Origin: Lachnospiraceae bacterium
GTDB lineage: Bacteria > Bacillota > Clostridia > Lachnospirales > Lachnospiraceae
Direction of reading: 5' to 3'
Length of the DNA: 64,000 nucleotides
Assembly (NCBI GenBank): GCA_017620255.1
Contig: JAFZQU010000001.1
Span: 1 to 64,000 of the forward strand
This document shows, piece by piece, positions 28,093 through 37,389 of this stretch. A model generated the notes under the pieces. It was given only the letters and a program-made list of their open reading frames with translations, had not been told where the DNA came from and did not search any database. Position numbers and translations under genes: made by a program. The number at the start of each line of letters is the position of its first letter. Positions within the stretch are counted from its first letter, which is position 1.

Positions 28093-29034
28093 ATGAGGTT
28101 GGATATATCTGTTGTTATTCCCGTATACGGTTGCAAAAAAGCATTGGAAGAGCTCTACCGCAGACTGACGGATACGCTCTCATCCCTTACGGATGCATAT
28201 GAGATCATTCTGGTGGACGATCACTGCCCGCAGGGGTCCTGGGAGATCATCGAACAGCTCTGCCGGAAGGACCGGAAGGTGACCGGGATCCGTTTATCGC
28301 GTAATTTCGGCCAGATCCGTGCGATCACGGCGGGACTGGACCAGAGCATGGGCGAATGGGTGGTCGTGATGGACTGCGATCTGCAGGATCGGCCTGAACA
28401 TATCCGCCTGCTCTACGAGAAGGCGCAGGAAGGCTATGACGTCGTATTCGGGCGCAGAATGGACCGCAAGGACACCTTCTTGAAGAAGGCTGTTTCCGGA
28501 CTGTTCTATAAGATCTATAACTATTTTACCGACGGAAACTTTGACAACAATATCTGTAATTACAGTATCATCCACAGGAAAGTCGCGGATCAGTACTGCA
28601 GCATGCGTGAGCAGAACAGGGCCTATACGCTTTTTATCAAATGGCTCGGCTTTCGCGAGGCGGTCATCGATCTGGAGGCGGATGAAAGATTTGAAGGGAA
28701 GTCCTCATATAATTTCAAGCGCAGGATCAGATTTGCATTGGAACTGATCACGGCCCAGTCCAACAAACCCCTTCTGTTTGCGGTAAAACTCGGATTCTTC
28801 ATTTCCTTTGCCGCACTGCTTTACATCATCTATGTGGTGATCCTGTTCTTTACCGCGAACCGGATCGTCGAAGGCTGGACGACGATCGTTGCATCGGTAT
28901 ATCTGATGGGCGGATTTATCTTAAGCACCATCGGTATTGTCGGCATCTATGTCGGAAACATTTTTAACGAGACCAAAGGCAGACCGATCTATGTGGTCGG
29001 CGAGTGCATGAACGATCACAAAAAAGCAGACTGA
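28093..29034 (+). CDS. GtrB/ArnC/CsbB-like undecaprenyl-phosphate glycosyltransferase
   Basis: This GT2 enzyme with two C-terminal membrane helices (about 235-260 and 270-295) would attach a sugar to undecaprenyl phosphate. The N-terminus VVIPVYG, the nucleotide-binding ILVDDHCP, the metal motif MDCDLQD and LSRNFGQIRAI are classic GtrB/ArnC features. The start is uncertain. ATG 28075 would be leaderless from the promoter just upstream; ATG 28093 has GGAGG only 2 bases away; TTG 28099 has that GGAGG at an ideal 8 bases. All are in frame and keep the core. It partners naturally with YfhO upstream. The operon continues with nucleotide-sugar-type genes. Confidence 0.92.
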   Translation: MRLDISVVIPVYGCKKALEELYRRLTDTLSSLTDAYEIILVDDHCPQGSWEIIEQLCRKDRKVTGIRLSRNFGQIRAITAGLDQSMGEWVVVMDCDLQDRPEHIRLLYEKAQEGYDVVFGRRMDRKDTFLKKAVSGLFYKIYNYFTDGNFDNNICNYSIIHRKVADQYCSMREQNRAYTLFIKWLGFREAVIDLEADERFEGKSSYNFKRRIRFALELITAQSNKPLLFAVKLGFFISFAALLYIIYVVILFFTANRIVEGWTTIVASVYLMGGFILSTIGIVGIYVGNIFNETKGRPIYVVGECMNDHKKAD

Positions 29035-29058
29035 TACTGCATTGATGGAGGAAAGATC

Positions 29059-30057
29059 ATGATTCTGGTTGTGGGTGCGACCGGTTATGTGGGCAGATAT
29101 CTCTGCCCGTATCTGGTGAAACAGGGATACGAAGTCGTAGGGCTCGGAAGAGCAAAGAAGCAGAAAGCGTTTCTGGAAGAAAGGGGTGTAAAAGTTCTCC
29201 CGTTTGACTTGACGGAGGAAGACCCTTTCCGTGATGTGCCGCATGAAGGCGTGGAAGCCGTTATCAATCTGGCAGCGTGTCTGGCGGAACTGGAAACGCC
29301 GGTAGAGCAGTTCTTTCAGGTCAATACCATCGGTGTATACAAAACGCTGGAGTTTGCCAGACAAAACGGGATCAAAAAAGTCATTGTGACTTCTTCTCAT
29401 AAAGTTTATAACGAGATCATCAAAGACGTGATCTCGGAAGAAGATACACCTGCTTTCGGCGGGGATCATACGCCATACATCATTTCCAAGATCGCGGCGG
29501 AACACTTTGTGGAATACTATAACAAGAGTTTCGGCCTGCAGGGTATTATCCTCAGGCTGTCGGGCGTGCACGGCTACGGTGAGATCCTGGGGCATCTGAT
29601 GCAGGACGGATCCTACAAAAAAAGCACATTTGAGATCTTTTTCGAAAAAGCGCTGGCAGGTGATCCCATTGAGGTATGGGGTGACCAGAGCGTTAAGCGG
29701 GACCATGTCTATATCAAGGATGTGATCGCTGCCATTGAAGCAGCCATCCGCGCGAAAGAAGCAAAAGGGATCTACAATATCGCGTCCGGGATCGGCTATT
29801 CCCAGTACGAAGAAGCCTGCGTGCTGGCAAAAGTCTTCAGTACCGGCAAAGTGTCGGAAGTGACGCAAAGACCCGACAAGCCGGGACTTAAGAAGGGCTA
29901 CGTCTACAGCATTGCCAAAGCGGAAAAAGAGCTTGGCTGGAAGCCTGCATACAGCGATCTGACCGCATTCCTGACAGATTACAAGAAGGAATGGATCAGC
30001 AAGGAATACCACAATTACCACGTATTCAAAGAGGGAGAGGGTCCTGCCATCCTATGA
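29059..30057 (+). CDS. Extended SDR, NAD-dependent sugar epimerase/dehydratase
   Basis: This 332-residue Rossmann enzyme starts with VVGATGYVG (G6 to G12, GxxGxxG) and has the catalytic Y140-x-x-x-K144 in YIISK. The family converts nucleotide sugars (4-epimerisation, dehydration or reduction). The upstream catalytic Ser/Thr is in VTSSHKVY. A DegT aminotransferase overlaps its stop, and an ATP-grasp ligase follows, suggesting a route to an amino or amidated sugar for the neighbouring GT2. The exact reaction cannot be read from sequence. A GGAGG ribosome site precedes the ATG. Confidence 0.88.
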   Translation: MILVVGATGYVGRYLCPYLVKQGYEVVGLGRAKKQKAFLEERGVKVLPFDLTEEDPFRDVPHEGVEAVINLAACLAELETPVEQFFQVNTIGVYKTLEFARQNGIKKVIVTSSHKVYNEIIKDVISEEDTPAFGGDHTPYIISKIAAEHFVEYYNKSFGLQGIILRLSGVHGYGEILGHLMQDGSYKKSTFEIFFEKALAGDPIEVWGDQSVKRDHVYIKDVIAAIEAAIRAKEAKGIYNIASGIGYSQYEEACVLAKVFSTGKVSEVTQRPDKPGLKKGYVYSIAKAEKELGWKPAYSDLTAFLTDYKKEWISKEYHNYHVFKEGEGPAIL

Positions 30058-31076
30058 TCCTTAGTATCAAGAAAAACTGCCTATACACCGGAAGAGCGGC
30101 AACGGCCATTTATTTGGTGCTCCGGGAACGCATCGGAGCGGGATCCGGCGTGCTCTTTCCCGTAAATATCTGTTATGCAGCGGTCTTTCCGGCGCTCTAT
30201 GCCGGGTGCAGGCCCGTTTTTTGTGATGTGGATCCGTTAAGCGGCAATATCGACCCTGATGCGTTCCGTAAGAAACTTCCGGACGTGCAGGCGGCTGTGA
30301 TCCCGCATATGTACGGGAATCCTGTTTCAGATATCGGAAAGATCGCAGAGGAATGTGCCAAACAGGGTGTAGTTCTGATCGAGGACTGTGCCTCGGCCAT
30401 GGGGGCTGTGGCAGACGGGAAACCGTGCGGTTCCTATGGTGACTATGCTGTATTCAGCACGGGATATGCCAAGACCATAGATATCGGCGGGGGCGGTATC
30501 CTGCTTTCAGACCATTCCCTGGACGGGATCCGGGCTCTCTACGGGGAACTGCCTGAGATCACGCAGCAGGATGAAGAGAATGAGGCGTTTTTATCGAAAC
30601 TCTACCGCCTGATCCGGAACAACCCCGCACAGTCGCTGGAACACGGCATCTGGAAGGGCATGGCGGAAGAACTGAGACCTGTTTTTCTGCACCGGGACCC
30701 TGAAAGAGAAGAAAAGATCGGGGAAGCGCTTGAAAAGCTGCCTGCGATCGTAAAAGAACGAAGAGAGGGCGCTGAGACCTATGCGCGCCTGTTAGCAGAC
30801 GTATCCCCGGTAAGGCCCTATACATGGAACGAAGGCGCCGTACCGTGGCGGTTCAATCTGTTTGTGAAGAAGGAGATCCGGAAGGACCTGATCGCTTATC
30901 TCCTTGCGCATGAAGTGCCGGTCAGCGACTGGTATCCGAGCGTCGCGCCTGCTTTTGAAACGGGTACGCATTACGAAAACGCGGAACGGATGGGAGAAGA
31001 GATCTTAAACTTCCCGCTTCCGATGCCGCAGGAAGAAATAGAAAAGATCTGCAGGATCTTGAAGGAGTATAGATGA
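30054..31076 (+). CDS. DegT/DnrJ/EryC1-family PLP aminotransferase
   Basis: This 340-residue, PLP-dependent protein resembles sugar aminotransferases. The PLP lysine is K140 in GYAKTIDIGGGG, and the aspartate that contacts the pyridine nitrogen is in LIEDCASAMGA. The typical SFHxTKN wording around the lysine is replaced by STGYAKT, so this is a divergent branch, shorter than WecE-type enzymes. The ATG at 30054 overlaps the SDR stop (ATGA); an in-frame upstream ATG would run far into the SDR gene. The likely product is an amino sugar or aminated precursor for the local glycosyltransferase. Confidence 0.85.
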   Translation: MILSIKKNCLYTGRAATAIYLVLRERIGAGSGVLFPVNICYAAVFPALYAGCRPVFCDVDPLSGNIDPDAFRKKLPDVQAAVIPHMYGNPVSDIGKIAEECAKQGVVLIEDCASAMGAVADGKPCGSYGDYAVFSTGYAKTIDIGGGGILLSDHSLDGIRALYGELPEITQQDEENEAFLSKLYRLIRNNPAQSLEHGIWKGMAEELRPVFLHRDPEREEKIGEALEKLPAIVKERREGAETYARLLADVSPVRPYTWNEGAVPWRFNLFVKKEIRKDLIAYLLAHEVPVSDWYPSVAPAFETGTHYENAERMGEEILNFPLPMPQEEIEKICRILKEYR

Positions 31077-32170
31077 AGAAACTGGCTATTATCGGTGCAT
31101 CTTATCTGCAACTGCCGCTGATCGAAACGGCAAAGAGCATGGGGATCGAAACGCATGTTTTTGCCTGGGCGGCAAATGATGTCGGCGAAACGGCAGCGGA
31201 CCATTTTTATCCGATCAGCATCGTGGAAAAGGAACAGATCCTTGACAAGTGCAGGGAGATCGGCGTGGACGGTATCTGCAGCATCGCATCCGATCTCGCC
31301 GCGATCACCGTCAATTATGTGGCGGCAAAGATGGGGCTGACCGGCAATTCCGTCAGATCCTCGGAGATCGCGACCAATAAATTCGAAATGCGCTGCGCTT
31401 TTGCAGAAAACGGCGATCCCTGTCCCCGCTTTTTCTGCGTGGATGATGTGCACCGTGATTTTGACCTGCCCTTCCCCGTGATCGTAAAGCCGGTCGACCG
31501 GAGCGGCAGCAGGGGTGTGACAAAGGTGTGCAGGGCAGAGGAGATCGATCCTGCCATTGACAAGGCGCTTGCCGAGAGTTTCGAGAAAAAAGCCATGATC
31601 GAGGAATTCGTTGATGGCAGGGAATACAGTGTGGAATGCATCTCTTACAGGGGAGAACACCATCTTTTGGCCGTGACGGAGAAACACACGACCGGTGCGC
31701 CGAGCTTTATCGAAACGGGGCATATGGAGCCGGCTCCGCTCACGGATGAGACAGCAGCACAGGTAAAGGACGTGGTCTTTCATGCGCTGGATACGCTGGA
31801 GGTTAAAAACGGCGCGTCCCATTCGGAGATCAAGATCGACGGAAGCGAGATCAAGATCATTGAAATCGGTGCCCGTATGGGCGGGGACCTGATCGGCAGT
31901 GATCTGGTACGTTATTCAACGGGGATCGATTTTGTCCGGGCGGTCATTGAGATCGCACTCGGAAATGCACCGGACTTAACGCCCCATGGCGAGACCTGCA
32001 GCGTGATGTGCAAATATCTGCTGACCCGTGAGGATGTTGAGATGTACAGGAAAATGCAGGAAACAGAGCCTGACCGTATCCTGAAAACGGTGAATTTTAA
32101 TCCGGACGGGATCGGCGCATTTTCCGACAGTTCACAGCGTAACGGAGGCGTGTTCGTTTTCAGAGTATGA
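31073..32170 (+). CDS. ATP-grasp ligase
   Basis: This 365-residue cytoplasmic ATP-grasp protein has an N-terminal Rossmann-like domain (IIGASYLQLPL), then ATP-grasp blocks FPVIVKPVDRSGSRGV and EEFVDGREYSVE, and the metal-binding EIGARMGGDLIG. These enzymes join a carboxylate to an amine or thiol through an acyl phosphate. Next to an SDR and a DegT aminotransferase it could couple an amino acid to an amino sugar; that is inference. It overlaps the genes on both sides by four bases, so it is part of the same translation unit. Confidence 0.88.
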   Translation: MKKLAIIGASYLQLPLIETAKSMGIETHVFAWAANDVGETAADHFYPISIVEKEQILDKCREIGVDGICSIASDLAAITVNYVAAKMGLTGNSVRSSEIATNKFEMRCAFAENGDPCPRFFCVDDVHRDFDLPFPVIVKPVDRSGSRGVTKVCRAEEIDPAIDKALAESFEKKAMIEEFVDGREYSVECISYRGEHHLLAVTEKHTTGAPSFIETGHMEPAPLTDETAAQVKDVVFHALDTLEVKNGASHSEIKIDGSEIKIIEIGARMGGDLIGSDLVRYSTGIDFVRAVIEIALGNAPDLTPHGETCSVMCKYLLTREDVEMYRKMQETEPDRILKTVNFNPDGIGAFSDSSQRNGGVFVFRV

Positions 32171-32886
32171 TGAAGCACCTTTTGATCCTTTTGACCGGAA
32201 TGGCAGCGCTGTTCCTGCTCCTTTGGAAAAACAAATACAAAACGTGGATCCTGCCGGCCATCCTGCTTCTTTTTGCAGGTGCAAACCTGTACCTGTCCGT
32301 GCGGGACCTGCCGGGTACGCTCCCGCTTACAGACAGCACCAATCAGTTGCTCTACCAGCCGGGATATCCGGAGGAGGGCGCATATCCGGACGCGGTCCTG
32401 CCGCTTATGGTAAAAAACAAGACAGTTCATACGCGTAATGATATCGAGCATTTTGAGTTTGACATGAACATTCCCGGGCGCAACCCGTGGGAAGTAAAAC
32501 TCAAAGAGATCTATCACGGCATGAACGCCGCAAATCTTTTATCGGTCATGGGCGCCGATGTGGTCATGGAAGATGCACTCAATGATGTTGTTCTTTCCGC
32601 GGACGTGAAGCGGAAGTTCACGGATCTCGGGATCTCCAATGACATGTACCGGTTTTCCAATGCAGCCAACGACATTCCCGAACTGTACGGGAATTATTTT
32701 CATTATTACTATGTTTACACGGTCCGGGGAGAAGAGATGCATGTCTATCTCTATGCGGACGATCCTGCCGTCTTTACGCCGGAAGGCACCGGAGAACTGG
32801 TGGCGCTCTGGGAAGACAAGGAAGGGTACGGGGAAGACCTCTACCTGATGAGCAAAGACTTCTATGACAGGGAGGTGGCACCGTGA
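32167..32886 (+). CDS. Unknown membrane-anchored protein
   Basis: This is a 239-residue protein with two N-terminal membrane helices (about 3-19 and 25-43) and a ~190-residue domain that would lie outside if the first helix starts inside. The domain has many Tyr/His near NYFHYYYVYTV and an acidic end. I recognise no family. Tandem ATG codons open the gene and overlap the ATP-grasp stop. The next gene begins with GTG overlapping this stop, so it is co-translated with a polytopic protein. Function unknown. Confidence 0.7.
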   Translation: MMKHLLILLTGMAALFLLLWKNKYKTWILPAILLLFAGANLYLSVRDLPGTLPLTDSTNQLLYQPGYPEEGAYPDAVLPLMVKNKTVHTRNDIEHFEFDMNIPGRNPWEVKLKEIYHGMNAANLLSVMGADVVMEDALNDVVLSADVKRKFTDLGISNDMYRFSNAANDIPELYGNYFHYYYVYTVRGEEMHVYLYADDPAVFTPEGTGELVALWEDKEGYGEDLYLMSKDFYDREVAP

Positions 32887-34406
32887 ATCTTTCTGTCCTG
32901 ACCGATCTGATCGTATCCCAGGTTTCCGCATGGGCCTATTGCAGACAGGTGCTTACCGTCCTTGCCGTCTTTTTGTACGGCTATGTCTGCGTCAGCTTTT
33001 TGTGTCCTTCCTGCAAGATCATCCGCAGGGCTGTTCTGGCTTTTCCTGCAGGCCTTGGCCTCTTTTCGGTCAGCGCCTTCCTGCTTCTGGTCTTATCTGT
33101 TCCCTACAATGTCATCAGCGTTGTGACCATGTGCGTCCTTGCGGAAGCAGGGATCGTATTTTGCGCGGTCCGTTTTGGGAAAACAGATAAAAAAGCATAT
33201 ATCGCACCAGATCAGGATCTGAAAAAGATGCTTCTGCTACTTGCGGTCGTGGTCCTTGCGGCGGCGTTTGCCTGCTCCGGTGTATTGAAGATCTCCCTGT
33301 CCAACGACTCGGTCTATAACTATTCTTTCTATCCGCGGCTACTTGTATATTTCGGGAAACTGCGGGTGAATTATGATGTGTTTTTAACGGATGTCGGTCA
33401 GGGAACCGCGCTGATCAACACGCTTCCGTTCCTGTTCGGGTTTGAGGAAAGCTTCGGCCTGCAGCACATGCTGAATTTCTCGTTTCTTGCCGCGTTCTGG
33501 ATGGCGCTGTACGAGAGGACGGATACGGAGAAAAAAGCACTGCGTATCCTGTTGCCGTGTGCCGGCGTGCTGTTGTTGCTCTCTGCTCTGCCCTATCTGA
33601 TCCTTTCCAAATGGATCCTTGCAAACGACTATTTTGCCGTATTCATGTTCCTTTGTACCGTTTTGATCGATGATGTAAGATACCGGGACGGGGTGCAGGA
33701 GAATACGGATATGCACGAGGAACTGCGTCTTCTCTGGATCCTTGTGCCGGCGCTTTCCCTGCTTAGAATTGAAGGCGGCGTATTTGTTGCTTTTTTTGTC
33801 CTGTGCGCATCCACGCAGCGGCTTGGCAGCAGGGATCTGGTCTTTGGCATGCTGGTCCCGTCCATGATCCTGCAGGGTCTGTATACGTTCAGGATCTTCT
33901 GTACCATGGAGATCACCGCACCCTATGCTTTTCTTACCCCGAAAAAAGCAGGGATGATGCTGCTTCTCATGGCGTTTGTCCTTCTGTATCTGCTGTTTGT
34001 CAGAAACCGCCGGTTCTTAAAGATCCAGTCCCATCTGGGCCTCCTGATCATTGCGGCGTTATGTCTTATCAATCTGCTGCTTCTCATCAGGGATCCGGGA
34101 GCATATTTCGGAAATCTCAAAGCCTTTTTGGACAATCTTCTGTACCGCGGAGGCTGGGGACTTCTGCCGGCAACGGTTGTAGCGCTGTATCTGGTTTCGA
34201 TCCGCCGATCCTTCCGGTTCGGATATACGGATCTGATGGCTTTTGGCTATTTTCTCTATGTTCTGGCAGTCAGCTTTATGCGGGAAGGAGATCTGCATCC
34301 GGGCGTTGGGGATTCCGGCAACAGAGTGCTGCTGCAGGTGGTTCCGCTTCTCTTATTTGCCGCGCTCTCGCATGTCCTGCCGCTCATAAAGGAGCAGGAT
34401 AGATGA
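32883..34406 (+). CDS. Polytopic membrane protein, possible GT-C fold
   Basis: This is a 507-residue protein with about eleven or twelve predicted membrane helices. Outer-loop stretches such as LSNDSVYNYSFYPR and FLTDVGQGTALI resemble the first loops of GT-C-type enzymes, but there is no motif I can tie to a family. The GTG start at 32883 has GGAGG at 32871-32875 with a 7-base spacer. It closes the operon, and the dgt promoter begins six bases after its stop. Glycosyltransferase or polymer-processing roles are guesses from context. Confidence 0.6.
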   Translation: MNLSVLTDLIVSQVSAWAYCRQVLTVLAVFLYGYVCVSFLCPSCKIIRRAVLAFPAGLGLFSVSAFLLLVLSVPYNVISVVTMCVLAEAGIVFCAVRFGKTDKKAYIAPDQDLKKMLLLLAVVVLAAAFACSGVLKISLSNDSVYNYSFYPRLLVYFGKLRVNYDVFLTDVGQGTALINTLPFLFGFEESFGLQHMLNFSFLAAFWMALYERTDTEKKALRILLPCAGVLLLLSALPYLILSKWILANDYFAVFMFLCTVLIDDVRYRDGVQENTDMHEELRLLWILVPALSLLRIEGGVFVAFFVLCASTQRLGSRDLVFGMLVPSMILQGLYTFRIFCTMEITAPYAFLTPKKAGMMLLLMAFVLLYLLFVRNRRFLKIQSHLGLLIIAALCLINLLLLIRDPGAYFGNLKAFLDNLLYRGGWGLLPATVVALYLVSIRRSFRFGYTDLMAFGYFLYVLAVSFMREGDLHPGVGDSGNRVLLQVVPLLLFAALSHVLPLIKEQDR

Positions 34407-34411
34407 GAAAG

Positions 34412-34441
34412 TATACAGGGAACACGGTTATATGGTATGAT
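34412..34441 (+). promoter_or_regulatory. Possible dgt promoter
   Basis: TATACA (34412-34417), an 18-base spacer, TATGAT (34436-34441). The -10 is good; the -35 is weak. dgt has its own ribosome site AAGGTG at 34447-34452. Confidence 0.45.
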
Positions 34442-34459
34442 ATCTCAAGGTGTGAATAA

Positions 34460-35884
34460 ATGAATTGGAAACAGTTGATGTGCGCCGACAGGCCGCAGAG
34501 CAAAACACATAAACAAAGCGACAGGGATCTTCGGACGGAGTTCGAGAGAGACTATCACAGGATCATATCTTCCGCCGCATTCCGCAGGCTCCAGGATAAG
34601 ACACAGGTATTCCCGCTCGATCAGAACGATTACATCCGTACGAGGCTGACGCACTCCCTGGAGGTTTCCTCGTTTGCCAAATCCTTAGGGCAGAGTGTCG
34701 GACAGAGGATCATCGATGAAAAGAGGGATCCAGATTTTACCCTGCAGACACAGATGGATATCGCAGATGTCCTGCAGTGCGCAGGGCTTTTGCATGATAT
34801 CGGGAATCCGCCGTTTGGTCATTTCGGTGAGAATGCGATCCAGGACTGGTTCATGGCCAACCTGCACCGGCTCACCTATGACGGAACGCCTATTTCTTCT
34901 CTCTTAAATGCCCAGATGCAGGGGGATCTGACACATTTTGAAGGGAATACCCAGGCGCTGCGCGTCGTGTCGAAACTCCATTTTCTCGTGGATGAGCGCG
35001 GCATGAACCTGACAAAGGCACTGCTTGGTACCCTGATCAAGTATCCGGGTTCTTCTCTTGAGATCGATTACGATAAGAACGATCCAAACCGCGATATATG
35101 CCGTAAGAAAATGGGGTATTTCTATGCGGAAAAAGATCTGTTCCTGGATGTGCAGGAAGCGACCGGCACCCATGGCCGCAGGCATCCGCTGGCTTTCTTA
35201 CTGGAAGCTGCCGATGATATTGCCTATACAACGGCAGACATAGAAGATGCGATCAAGAAAGGACTTCTGGATTACGGAATACTGCTGGAAGAACTCAGGA
35301 TCCGCTGTCTGCAGCGCGATACGGATGAATCCGTGAAGACACTGATCGGGCGTCTTGAAAAGCTGTACCGGCGCGCGTATGATAGGGGATATGAAAATAT
35401 GACGCTCTATGCCGTACAGAACTGGGTCATTTCTGTACAGGGAGTCCTGCTCGGGGCGGCAATAGACGGCTTTATGCAGCATTATGATGAGATCATGAAC
35501 GGCACCTACCGTTTCGCACTGCTTGATGACACGCCCGTGTCCATTCTGGTCGATGCCATGCAGGATATCGCCTACAGACATGCGTTTATCAGCAAGCCGA
35601 TCCTGAAACTGGAAGTCAAAGCGGACAGTGTGTTTGATTTTCTCCTGGACCGTTTCGTAAAGAGCATGCTCTATTACGATACGCCGCTCTGGAAGGAAAA
35701 TCACACGGCTGTGGACGAGAAGATCGTCATGCTGATGAGCGAGGATTATATGCGCATCTACCGGATCTTCTCGAAAGACAAGGACGATGCGGAGAAACTG
35801 TATCTGCGCATGCTGATGGTAACGGACTATATCTCGGGCATGACGGATGGATTTGCAACACGGATGTATGAGGAACTGAGATGA
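34460..35884 (+). CDS. dgt: dGTP triphosphohydrolase (dGTPase)
   Basis: This HD-domain hydrolase splits dGTP to deoxyguanosine and tripolyphosphate in the cytoplasm. At 474 residues it fits the Dgt family. Metal ligands are H65 in RLTHSLEV and H112-D113 in LLHDIGNPPFGH; the family opening RRLQDKTQVFPL is present. A housekeeping-type gene is unusual here, but its stop overlaps the start of the adenylation gene (ATGA), so it leads the dlt-like operon. No metabolic link to that operon is evident. Confidence 0.95.
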   Translation: MNWKQLMCADRPQSKTHKQSDRDLRTEFERDYHRIISSAAFRRLQDKTQVFPLDQNDYIRTRLTHSLEVSSFAKSLGQSVGQRIIDEKRDPDFTLQTQMDIADVLQCAGLLHDIGNPPFGHFGENAIQDWFMANLHRLTYDGTPISSLLNAQMQGDLTHFEGNTQALRVVSKLHFLVDERGMNLTKALLGTLIKYPGSSLEIDYDKNDPNRDICRKKMGYFYAEKDLFLDVQEATGTHGRRHPLAFLLEAADDIAYTTADIEDAIKKGLLDYGILLEELRIRCLQRDTDESVKTLIGRLEKLYRRAYDRGYENMTLYAVQNWVISVQGVLLGAAIDGFMQHYDEIMNGTYRFALLDDTPVSILVDAMQDIAYRHAFISKPILKLEVKADSVFDFLLDRFVKSMLYYDTPLWKENHTAVDEKIVMLMSEDYMRIYRIFSKDKDDAEKLYLRMLMVTDYISGMTDGFATRMYEELR

Positions 35885-37386
35885 TACAGAGAACGATAAT
35901 CGATTATTTACGGAAGGCGGCAGAAGAGTGCCCCGATAAATGTGCCTATTTTGACGATTCCCTGAAACTGTCCTACGGACGGCTTAATACACTTGCCAGA
36001 GGGATCGCGACGAGGCTGATCGGAAAACTGCAGGTCACCTGCAGACCCGTGGCGGTCTATATGGACAAATCGCCCATGATGATCGCGGCATTCTTCGGGA
36101 CGGTCTATTCCGGGAATTTCTATGCACCGATCGATACTTCCATGCCGGATTACCGGCTGAAACTGGTCATGGAAAACTTAAAACCCGTGGGCATCATTAC
36201 GGATGCTTCCCACTATGATGTGGCAAGGGCCTACTGCAGTAACGTGTTCCTGATCGAGGAATTCGGAGATGAGACGATCGACGATGCACTGATCGAGACG
36301 CAGTTATCCCACGTGCTGGATACGGATCCGCTTTATGTGCTCTACACATCGGGCTCCACCGGCGTTCCCAAGGGTGTTGTGGTATCCCATGCGGCGCTGA
36401 TCGACTATATTGATGAATTCTGTGCGGCGATCCCGATCGGTCCGGATGACATCGTGGCCAACCAGGCCCCGTTCTACTTCGATGCATCCCTGATCGACAT
36501 CTACTGCACCCTGCACGAGGGTGCGACCATGGGGATCGTTCCGCTTTCTTCTTTCTCGGTACCCGTAAAACTGCTCACCTATCTGGAAGAGAACAAGATC
36601 ACGTTTATCCGCTGGGTGCCCTCGGCGCTGAAAATGATCTCCACGCTCAAAGGCTTCAAGACGCTGAAACCTTCCCACTTAAAGACGGTGGTGTTCGGTG
36701 CGGAGGCCATGCCGGTCAAGTGCTACAACTACTGGTACGAAAATCTGCCGGATGTACAGTTCATCCAGATCTACGGACCTACCGAGATCACCGGCGTGTG
36801 CACCTACTATTTCTGTGACCGCGCCTATGAAGAGAGCGAGACCATTCCGATCGGCAAAGCGTTCCACAATACGTCCGTATTTCTGCTGGATGAGGACAAC
36901 AAGCGCATCAGCCGTAAGGATGTTGCGGGAGAGATCTGTGTCAAAGGGACCTGTCTGGCGCTCGGCTATTACAATGCACCGGAAAAGACCGCTGAATTCT
37001 TTGTACAGAATCCCTTAAACCCCTACTTCCCGGAGCGGATCTACAGGACCGGGGATCTGGCAAAATACAATGAAAACGGCGACCTTGTGTTCATCAGCCG
37101 GAAGGATTATCAGATCAAACATATGGGGCACAGGATCGAACTCGGGGAGATCGAGGCAACGGCCGCTTTCCTGCCCGGGATCCGGAATGCTTACTGCATT
37201 CATGATCCGGTGAAAGACAAGATCATCATGTTCTACGAATCGGACACCTATGACGACAAGAGCCTTACGGAAGACCTCAAAAAAAGACTCGTGCGTTACA
37301 TGGTACCGAATGAAGTCAGAAAGCTTGATCATATGCCGATGCTGAAAAACGGCAAAGTAGACAGAATGAAACTGAAGGAGATGTAA
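35881..37386 (+). CDS. DltA-like amino-acid adenylation enzyme, altered specificity pocket
   Basis: This 501-residue ANL-superfamily enzyme would activate an amino acid with ATP and load it onto the carrier protein encoded next. Core motifs: TSGSTGVPKG near 156-165, YGPTE at 298-302, YRTGD at 388-392, and catalytic K492 in NGKVDR. Asp201 in YFDASLID corresponds to the DltA aspartate that holds the substrate amino group, so an amino acid is likely. The cysteine that shapes the D-alanine pocket in DltA (FCGE) is Gly273 here (FGAE), so D-alanine is doubtful. Downstream are carrier protein, MBOAT and SGNH genes in dltABCD style, then a glutamate 2,3-aminomutase-like gene. Adenylation is firm; the substrate is inferred. 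Confidence 0.9.
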   Translation: MIQRTIIDYLRKAAEECPDKCAYFDDSLKLSYGRLNTLARGIATRLIGKLQVTCRPVAVYMDKSPMMIAAFFGTVYSGNFYAPIDTSMPDYRLKLVMENLKPVGIITDASHYDVARAYCSNVFLIEEFGDETIDDALIETQLSHVLDTDPLYVLYTSGSTGVPKGVVVSHAALIDYIDEFCAAIPIGPDDIVANQAPFYFDASLIDIYCTLHEGATMGIVPLSSFSVPVKLLTYLEENKITFIRWVPSALKMISTLKGFKTLKPSHLKTVVFGAEAMPVKCYNYWYENLPDVQFIQIYGPTEITGVCTYYFCDRAYEESETIPIGKAFHNTSVFLLDEDNKRISRKDVAGEICVKGTCLALGYYNAPEKTAEFFVQNPLNPYFPERIYRTGDLAKYNENGDLVFISRKDYQIKHMGHRIELGEIEATAAFLPGIRNAYCIHDPVKDKIIMFYESDTYDDKSLTEDLKKRLVRYMVPNEVRKLDHMPMLKNGKVDRMKLKEM

Positions 37387-37389
37387 AGA

